Source: Spartobacteria bacterium
GTDB taxonomy: Bacteria > Verrucomicrobiota > Verrucomicrobiia > Chthoniobacterales > UBA10450
Reading direction: 5' to 3'
Assembly: GCA_003134765.1 (NCBI GenBank)
Contig: PLCM01000031.1
Span: forward strand, 78,290-129,539
DNA length: 51,250 bases
The notes under the pieces were generated by a model. That model saw nothing but the letters and a program-made list of their open reading frames with translations, had not been told where the DNA came from and searched no databases. Each line of letters starts with the position of its first letter. Position 1 is the first letter of the stretch. This document shows positions 45,573 to 51,250 of this stretch, piece by piece. A program made the translations under genes and the position numbers.

Positions 45573-46379
45573 ATGCACTCCACAAAAATTATACTCATTA
45601 CGGCTATCACTGTTTTAGCCGGAGCCATTGGCCTTACAGCCGCTCCGATTAATTTTAACGAGGTGTCCCTTTGGGTCCGCGCCCGCGAGACCGATAAATC
45701 CATCCTGACTGAAGTCAGCCAGCGCAAACTCGCCAGGGCGCTGACTCCGCAGCAGGAAACCACTTTGAAATCGCAGGGCGCCAGCGATTCCCTGGTCCAA
45801 TCCCTCCGCAGCTCCGAGCTCGTCGCATCGTCCGCCGAGGTTGCCGCGACTGAACCCAAAACGTCCGCACCCAAACCCGCGCCCGCCCCGGAGCCCGATC
45901 GCGATTCCGCCGGTGATAATCTTCAGGTCTTCGAAGTCGCGGCGGGGCATCCCGTGAACCTGAGTCAATGGGGCGGCCCTGATTACGAATTCGCTTTCAA
46001 CATCTACCGGTACGCCGGCGAAAACGTCATCGAGCCCGTCATGGTGGACACCGTGCGCACCTATACCGATGTCGCCCACTACGTCGGCGTTCTCGGCACC
46101 GGTCCGCGCACCGCGACACCTTACTTCCGGGGCAGCGGACGGTTGACCCCCTATCTCGGTGGCGACTTGAAAGACGACACCTACATGATCGGCGATTACA
46201 TTTCGGTCGCGTCCCACTCCACCTCACGGGGAATGTCGATCGACCGGAAACATCCCGTCGTTATCAACGGGGTCCCCTACACGCTCTATCCTATCTATGG
46301 GGCTCGCGGCGCGTCGCTTTATTATATCGGCCATTCTGCCGACTCCGTGAAACTCGCCGTTTCCACCTCGAGACGCTGA
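45573..46379 (+). CDS. Exported protein of unknown function
   Basis: 268 residues with a signal peptide (MHSTKIILITAITVLAGAIG). After a helical part (ILTEVSQRKLARALTPQQET) comes a Pro/Ala-rich linker (KTSAPKPAPAPEPD) and a strand-rich C-terminal half with many aromatic residues (VNLSQWGGPDYEFAFNIYRY and PYTLYPIYGARGASLYYIGH). No named domain is recognised. Probably periplasmic or outer-membrane associated. Divergent from rplA. Confidence 0.7.
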   Translation: MHSTKIILITAITVLAGAIGLTAAPINFNEVSLWVRARETDKSILTEVSQRKLARALTPQQETTLKSQGASDSLVQSLRSSELVASSAEVAATEPKTSAPKPAPAPEPDRDSAGDNLQVFEVAAGHPVNLSQWGGPDYEFAFNIYRYAGENVIEPVMVDTVRTYTDVAHYVGVLGTGPRTATPYFRGSGRLTPYLGGDLKDDTYMIGDYISVASHSTSRGMSIDRKHPVVINGVPYTLYPIYGARGASLYYIGHSADSVKLAVSTSRR

Positions 46380-46489
46380 GCGGGAGTCCGAGCACCACGT
46401 TGCCGCCGAACGGGGGGGCGTGGGGATCGGGCGGGGCGAGGTTTACAGCTTGTAGGAATAGCGCCGGAGGAGGTATTCGAAGTGGCGCC

Positions 46490-46933
46490 ATGAAAACGCC
46501 CTGCAGCGATTACGTTTCGACAAATGGAGTGATCTTTTTCGCGCGCCTGCTCGATAAAATCCGGCTCAAAGATCAGGGGTTGCTCCCAGCCGATTACAAT
46601 GTTGCCGGTTGCGCAAACCAGGATTGTTTCGATGCGCGCTTCTGTCGCCTCTTCAATCTGGACGCTCCGCAGTTAGTCGACCGCGCGCGGGGCGGCGGAT
46701 CGGATGAGGAAATTCTCGAATGGTGTTTCGAGAGGTTCGGTCGGCCCGACCAGGAAAAAATTCAGTTCTGGAATTCCTTCGTTATCAAACACGGCTGGCG
46801 CGATGAAAGCGCGAAGGAATTGGAAGACGTCAAGCGAGCGAATGGTTTGGCCGATCGGGCAGATGTGCAGACCTGGGTCGACTTTCACGATGTGGACGAA
46901 GGCCGCGCGCCGCGGGCGAATAGCAGCTTCTAA
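46490..46933 (+). CDS. DUF5069-like protein
   Basis: 147 residues from the ATG at 46490. The N-terminal half has FFARLLDKIRLKDQGLLPAD and a Cys-containing loop (VAGCANQDCFDARFCRLFNL); the C-terminal half is helical (ILEWCFERFGRPDQEKIQFW). The layout resembles DUF5069, small proteins common in Verrucomicrobiota. Function unknown. A GGAGGAGG string lies 18 bases before the start, farther than usual. Confidence 0.65.
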   Translation: MKTPCSDYVSTNGVIFFARLLDKIRLKDQGLLPADYNVAGCANQDCFDARFCRLFNLDAPQLVDRARGGGSDEEILEWCFERFGRPDQEKIQFWNSFVIKHGWRDESAKELEDVKRANGLADRADVQTWVDFHDVDEGRAPRANSSF

Positions 46934-46975
46934 GAACATCCTTGGTGAGGTTCAAGGCGCCTGGTGGAGATTCCC

Positions 46976-48331
46976 CTACGGTTTCGCCCCGTTCTTCACG
47001 ATTTTCCCCTCCTTCATCACGAAGGAGACGCGTTCGGTGCCAGTGATGTCGGTGGTGGGGTCGCCGGGAATGGCAACGATGTCGGCGAGTTTGCCTTTCT
47101 CCAGGGTGCCGACCTTGGCGGAGATGCCGAGGAGGTCCGCGTCGACCGAAGTGCCGGCGCGCAGGGCATCGATCGGCGGCATGCCGAGATCCACCATCAA
47201 TTTGAATTCCTTGGCATTCTGCCCGTGCGGGTAGACGGCAGCATCCGTCCCGAGGGCGATCTTGACGCCGATCTTGATCGCGTTGCGAAACATCTCGGAC
47301 CGCGCGGCGCCGGCAGCTTTTGCCTTGGCCTGCAGCGCGGCCGGGTAGGCGTCGAGCTTGCCCAGAATCCACTCGGTCGCCATCAGTGTCGGCACGAGAT
47401 AGGTGCCTTTTGTTTTCATCAACTGCAACGTTTCCGGTTTCAGAAATGAACCATGCTCGATCGAGTCCACACCGGCCTCGATCGCGTCCTTCGCCGCCTG
47501 GTCGCCATGGCAATGGACCGCGATTTTCTTGCGCAGCCGATGCGTTTCGTCGACCAACGCCGCTATTTCTGCAGGCGTGAACTGCGGTGTGTCGACCTCA
47601 TCGGTCAGCGAAAGAACGCCGCCCGACACGGCCGCCTTGATTACATCCGCGCCGTTCTTCACCTCGAACCGCACCGCTTTCCGGATCGCATCGGGCCCGT
47701 CCGCTATTCCATCGCTGTAATCGGGTTCGCGGCCGAAAAGCATGTCGCGAAATCCTGCCGTGCTATCGAAATGTCCGCCCGTCGCGCCAATCCCGTAGGT
47801 GGCGACCAGCATGCGCGGGCCAGGGACAACGCCGTGATTGATGGAGTTGCGCAGCGCCACATCGACGAATTCCTTGCTGCCCACGAATCGGCTGCCGAGG
47901 TCACGCACAGTTGTGAACCCCGCCTCGAGCGTCACGCGTGCGAAGGTCGTCGCTGTGATCGCCTGCTCGGAAACATTCAGGTCCAATTCTTTCAACCGCC
48001 GGTCGTTGTAATTGCCGGCGAAATCCGCCGTCAGGTGGGTGTGTGCATCCATGAAACCGGGCGACAGCGTCGCATCGCCGAGATCGATTACCTGCGCGCC
48101 CTGCGGAATCGGCAGGTTGCTGCCCGCGTCCACAATTTTGTCGCCTTGCACGATCACGACGCCGTTGGTGAGAAGCGTCTTCGCCTTCCCATCGAAGAGA
48201 CGGGTAGCCTTGAGGGCAATAACGCCACCTGCTGAGTCCGCGGCGCGGCCCGCGGTTCCTGCGGAAAGGAGGACGGTGGAGATCGTGGCCAGCCAGAGGA
48301 AGCGGAAAAGGAAAAGACGAGGATGCTTCAT
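46976..48331 (-). CDS. Exported amidohydrolase (metal-dependent)
   Basis: 451 residues with a signal peptide (about residues 1-30, cleavage near GRA-AD). The TIM-barrel amidohydrolase shows FMDAHTHLTADF (first metal pair), VIKAAVSGGVLSLTDEVDTP with the probable carboxylated Lys, IAVHCHGDQAAKDAI, DSIEHGSFLKPE and ALGTDAAVYPHG. It matches the group that includes Xaa-Pro dipeptidase and imidazolonepropionase-like enzymes; the substrate cannot be told. Periplasmic. Transcribed with no close partner. Confidence 0.93.
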   Translation of the reverse strand: MKHPRLFLFRFLWLATISTVLLSAGTAGRAADSAGGVIALKATRLFDGKAKTLLTNGVVIVQGDKIVDAGSNLPIPQGAQVIDLGDATLSPGFMDAHTHLTADFAGNYNDRRLKELDLNVSEQAITATTFARVTLEAGFTTVRDLGSRFVGSKEFVDVALRNSINHGVVPGPRMLVATYGIGATGGHFDSTAGFRDMLFGREPDYSDGIADGPDAIRKAVRFEVKNGADVIKAAVSGGVLSLTDEVDTPQFTPAEIAALVDETHRLRKKIAVHCHGDQAAKDAIEAGVDSIEHGSFLKPETLQLMKTKGTYLVPTLMATEWILGKLDAYPAALQAKAKAAGAARSEMFRNAIKIGVKIALGTDAAVYPHGQNAKEFKLMVDLGMPPIDALRAGTSVDADLLGISAKVGTLEKGKLADIVAIPGDPTTDITGTERVSFVMKEGKIVKNGAKP

Positions 48332-48409
48332 GCCTGCGAATATGAAATTCCCGGCGCGAAAGCAATGCAGATGAAGGGAGCACAGGCAAGATGCCTCTAC
48401 TACAACCAG

Positions 48410-49195
48410 TTAGCGCTTGATCGCTTCGAGGGTGAATTCCTCTGCGGGCAAATCCAAATCGCGCTCGGACTTTGAGCCTTCGAGAACAGTCCGACTATTC
48501 CCTCCCTCCGGATCGATGATGATATTCGCCGCCCTCCAGCCCTCGTTGATCTTAATGATCCGATCCGCCGTAATGCGCCTGACCAGCCGCCGATTCTTCC
48601 CGTATTTCTCAACGCGCAGCGGCAAAGCCAGCTCCCGAGCTATCCAGGTTTTAACCACCAGATAACTGCTGGCCGCATCCGTGGGCGGCCGTGATTCAAC
48701 GATCGTGCAAGGTCTCTTCTCGATCGTTTCCTCGCCGACGATTTTTTGTGATGGCCAATCCCAGAAGTCTTCCGCCAGATCTTCGATCGCGAGGTCGGAG
48801 CCAAAAAACGGCAGAGCCAGCAACGCGGGCGAAAGTTTTTTTACCATCCCCGGGGGTTCGAACAAAAACCCGCTGACAGAATCCCCTTTCTTCTCAATGA
48901 GAAGCGCTTGCCCCTTCGACTCGGCGGGCCAGAGAATTTGATAAAGCGTAGTTGTGGTTTTGCCCTCGGTCCGGCTCTTGATGAGCAATTGCTTTACGTC
49001 TCGATGCTCGGGATTGGCCGTGGTCACGACCAGCTTTGCCCGGGCTCGAAATCCGGTGGTCTGATTTGCCTCGACCACTTTCGCCACCAGCTCCCGCGCA
49101 GCGGAGGTATCCGCCGGCGCTGCGAAAAACGCGGTCGGATCGAGGGCGAACGCACCCACAAACGCGAGACAGATCAGGATCGCTCGCGTCTTCAT
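48410..49195 (-). CDS. LolA-like outer-membrane lipoprotein-sorting protein
   Basis: 261 residues with a signal peptide (about 1-26, MKTRAILICLAFVGAFALDP). The mature part matches the family annotated as 'outer membrane lipoprotein-sorting protein': GFRARAKLVVTTANPEHRDV, YQILWPAESKGQALLIEKKG and VKTWIARELALPLRVEKYGK. It is translationally coupled to the ABC permease (four-base overlap), so the operon is ATPase, permease and this carrier. That order suggests transport of lipid or lipoprotein across the periplasm. Confidence 0.87.
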   Translation of the reverse strand: MKTRAILICLAFVGAFALDPTAFFAAPADTSAARELVAKVVEANQTTGFRARAKLVVTTANPEHRDVKQLLIKSRTEGKTTTTLYQILWPAESKGQALLIEKKGDSVSGFLFEPPGMVKKLSPALLALPFFGSDLAIEDLAEDFWDWPSQKIVGEETIEKRPCTIVESRPPTDAASSYLVVKTWIARELALPLRVEKYGKNRRLVRRITADRIIKINEGWRAANIIIDPEGGNSRTVLEGSKSERDLDLPAEEFTLEAIKR

Positions 49196-50314
49196 TCGTA
49201 ATTCAACGCTGCCCTCGGGTGCAGGCGCGAACCGCGGCAGGCGGGGTAGAGACCGCCCAGGATTCCGAGGGCAAGGGCAATGAGAAGGGCCCCGCCCAGA
49301 AGACCTGTGCTGATGTAGCCTTCAATTTTCCCTCGCATGAGTGGAGTGTTTTGCAGAATTCTTACCGTCACAAAACCGAACCCGATTCCCACGAATCCGC
49401 CTACCAGACTCAGTAACATCGATTCCAAAAGGATCATGCGCAGAATCCGAACCCGCCGCCAGCCGATGGCCAGGAGAATGCCGATCTCGTGGGTGCGTTC
49501 GAACACACTCATCAAGACCGTGTTCGTCACGCCCACCGCGCCCACCACCAGCGCGATGATCGAAGTCGCCCAGCTCATCGCCTTGGCTATCTGAATGGCG
49601 GAGTTGTTCTGCGCCACTTCTCCCGCAGCGAAAGCCTTGAAGGAAGGATAGCGTTCCTTGATCGTCGCGCGCAGGCGATCGACTTCCGCCGGCGTCGTGC
49701 CGGGCTTCAATTTCAGGTTGAGAAAATTGACTCGCCCCTGCCTCTCGGTCGCTTCCTGAAGCTGGCGCAACGGCAAAATGAGGGAGCCATTTTCCACCAG
49801 CGCCGAGCTCTCGAATATTCCGCACACCGTGAATTCGGTGGTCTCGATTTGCACTTTCGAACCGACTGCCTTCTTCAGAACGTCGGCCGCGACCGTCCCA
49901 AACCACCGCCTTATCGTCATCCCCGGCCGGCCAGCGCCCCTCCACCAGCTTGAGATGCTCCCAGATGAAACTCTTCGTCTGCCAGCCGAAAATCATGACC
50001 GTGGGAGAGTCCTCGATGCTCATCATATCCGTGAGCAGACCGGTCGCTTCCTGCACATGCGGCAGGCTTAGAATTTCCGTCCGAATCTGCTCGCCGAACG
50101 GTTCCGGCAGCGGGCTCCGGCTCGTGGCCTTGGCGATAATGAGATCGGTCCCGCGCGACGCGTAGGCTTGCTCCCAACTTTTTTGGAAACCCCATGCGAT
50201 GCTGGCCAGCGCCACGATCGCGGCCACGCCGATGGCAATGCCGACCACGGTCAACAGACTCCGCACGGACCGCCGCAGCAGGTTCTTGGCAACGATTGTC
50301 AGGAAGAATTTCAT
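49192..50314 (-). pseudogene. MacB/LolC-type ABC permease, frameshifted
   Basis: A single permease is split over two frames. The 5' part (from the ATG at 50314) encodes FFLTIVAKNLLRRSVRSLLT with the first transmembrane segment and the start of the periplasmic MacB domain up to LKLVEGRWPAGDD. Around 49896-49904 (CCCAAACC) the reading changes and continues as TVAADVLKKAVGSKVQIETT through three membrane segments to AALNYE. One extra base, or two missing ones, explains it. If real, the product ends after a nonsense stretch. Gene ends overlap the ATPase and LolA-like genes, so it was part of a working operon. Confidence 0.82.
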
Positions 50315-51045
50315 CAGATCTCACGTGTCCGCAAACCGGGATCACCGATCCCGGCTACAACGGAAGGGTCGGTGACGATCTGCCCGTCCAGCATGCGCAC
50401 GATGCGATTGGTCCGGCCGGCGAGGGCCAGATCGTGGGTGACGATGACCATGGTCATGCTTTGTTCGCGATGAATTTGCAAAAGCAGGTCGATGATCTGC
50501 GCGGCATTGAAGCTGTCGAGATTTCCGGTCGGTTCGTCAGCCAGAAGCAGCTTTGGTCCATTCGCGAGACTGCGCGCAATCGCCACGCGCTGGCGCTCAC
50601 CGCCCGACAATTCTCTCGGCCGATGCGAGACGCGCTCGCCCAAACCCACCGCATTCAAGAGCTCGACCGCCCGCGCCCGCCGCTTCTTCGGCGTCCAGGC
50701 CATCTCCACCATCGGCATTTGGACGTTCTCGAGGGCGGAAAGCGTCGGCAGCAAGTGGAACGACTGGAAAATGAAACCGATCGTCCGGGCGCGAAACAAG
50801 GAATGATCGCGAATCGCGCCAAGTGATTGCCCCCGGAAGAAGACATGACCCTGGGTCGGCTCGTCGAGAGCGCCGAGCATTTGCAAAAATGTTGACTTCC
50901 CACACCCGCTCGGTCCCGCCACGGCGATCGCCTCTCCTTCAAAGATCGTCAGGTTGACTCCGCGCAACGCCTCGACCCGGCCTCCATCGAAGGAGCGGCG
51001 CAAATCGCGCGTTTCAATCAAGATTGCTCGAGAGCTATCCGGCAT
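50314..51045 (-). CDS. ABC transporter ATPase, LolD/MacB type
   Basis: 243 residues from the ATG at 51045 (MPDSSRAILIETRDLRRSFD); a longer frame to 51135 adds residues that overlap the hydrolase gene. Walker A is AGPSGCGKST, the Q loop FIFQSFHLLPT, the signature LSGGERQRVAIARSL, Walker B KLLLADEPTGNLDS and the switch His in IVTHDLA. This subfamily drives MacB or LolCDE permeases. The stop overlaps the permease start by one base (TGATG). Confidence 0.94.
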   Translation of the reverse strand: MPDSSRAILIETRDLRRSFDGGRVEALRGVNLTIFEGEAIAVAGPSGCGKSTFLQMLGALDEPTQGHVFFRGQSLGAIRDHSLFRARTIGFIFQSFHLLPTLSALENVQMPMVEMAWTPKKRRARAVELLNAVGLGERVSHRPRELSGGERQRVAIARSLANGPKLLLADEPTGNLDSFNAAQIIDLLLQIHREQSMTMVIVTHDLALAGRTNRIVRMLDGQIVTDPSVVAGIGDPGLRTREI

Positions 51046-51250
51046 GGAGCGGAACGAAATGCCGCTGGAGGAAACGTTCCACGATCCGATTGAACTCGTG
51101 CGGCTTTTCCAACGCCGCTGCGTGTCCGCATTCATCGATGAACTCCAGTTCCGCTAACGGGAGACGCTCCTTGAATTCATGAGCCACGCTCGGCGGCGTG
51201 ATGTTGTCGTTCGTTCCCCAAACCAGCAGTACCGGCATCCGGATCTCGTG
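51035..51250 (-). CDS. Alpha/beta hydrolase, 3' part only
   Basis: The gene runs off the window end. The visible C-terminal 71 residues show HEIRMPVLLVWGTNDNITPP with the likely catalytic Asp, and FIDECGHAAALEKPHEFNRI with the catalytic His, then a final helix ending in LHAG. The nucleophile elbow is outside the window. Its stop overlaps the start of the ATPase gene by 11 bases, so it may belong to the same operon. Substrate unknown. Confidence 0.88.
   Translation of the reverse strand, partial: HEIRMPVLLVWGTNDNITPPSVAHEFKERLPLAELEFIDECGHAAALEKPHEFNRIVERFLQRHFVPLHAG

Overview
The window looks like a chromosomal segment of a GC-rich, free-living Gram-negative bacterium. My best guess is the Verrucomicrobiota (Chthoniobacterales / soil 'Spartobacteria' type). 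I infer this from gene content (PurS-type purine synthesis, DUF5069, DUF4388, SYLF and FtsX/LolA-type envelope genes), from the layout of the RNA polymerase cluster, and from the dense repeat families between genes. It is not proven here. There is no prophage, insertion sequence, CRISPR array or rRNA.

Layout. 0-2 kb: a receiver/DUF4388 protein and a TPR membrane protein, then a small ACT protein. 2.8-4.3 kb: lysS. 4.5-10 kb: a very large CheB-CheR-PAS-histidine kinase with its NarL-type response regulator. 10.3-14.7 kb: small genes, a glycosyltransferase, a stand-alone receiver, an ECF sigma factor, a frameshifted thioredoxin-like gene and a glutaredoxin. 14.8-21.2 kb: PBP1A, a DUF423 protein, an MscS channel with a cyclic-nucleotide domain and a proton-pumping pyrophosphatase. 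21.3-28.8 kb: small exported proteins, a receiver/metallo-beta-lactamase fusion, tRNA-Gln(CUG), a GNAT enzyme, tadA, a SYLF protein, tyrS and an SRPBCC protein. 28.9-34.8 kb: purQ, purS, a LigD-type DNA ligase, a DUF892 ferritin-like protein, tsf, rpsB and a PduO-type cobalamin adenosyltransferase. 34.9-45.2 kb: rplA-rplJ-rplL-rpoB-rpoC on the minus strand, with rplK, nusG and secE missing from their usual place. 45.6-51.25 kb: exported proteins, an amidohydrolase and a LolD/FtsX/LolA-like operon whose permease is frameshifted, followed by a truncated alpha/beta hydrolase.

The most unusual signal is the set of palindromic elements. At least five families sit between genes: (1) about 80-105 bp elements bounded by GTCATCCCGAGC / GCTCGGGATGAC; (2) GATCAGGAGCAGG inverted repeats; (3) multi-hairpin units often edged by TGTAG/CTACA; (4) GGACGGCGC palindromes; (5) GGTGGATCG...GCGCTCCGC elements. 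Two palindromes of the same kind lie in frame inside essential or housekeeping genes: one adds about 20 residues to lysyl-tRNA synthetase, and one lies in the linker of the LigD-type ligase. This resembles the Rickettsia palindromic elements, which also invade coding sequence, but here in an unrelated lineage.

Many gene pairs overlap by 1-4 bases (purS/purQ, PBP1A/DUF423, ATPase/permease/LolA-like, TPR/DUF4388), which indicates translational coupling. Candidate sigma-70 promoters with 16-bp spacers can be read upstream of both rplA and rpoB.
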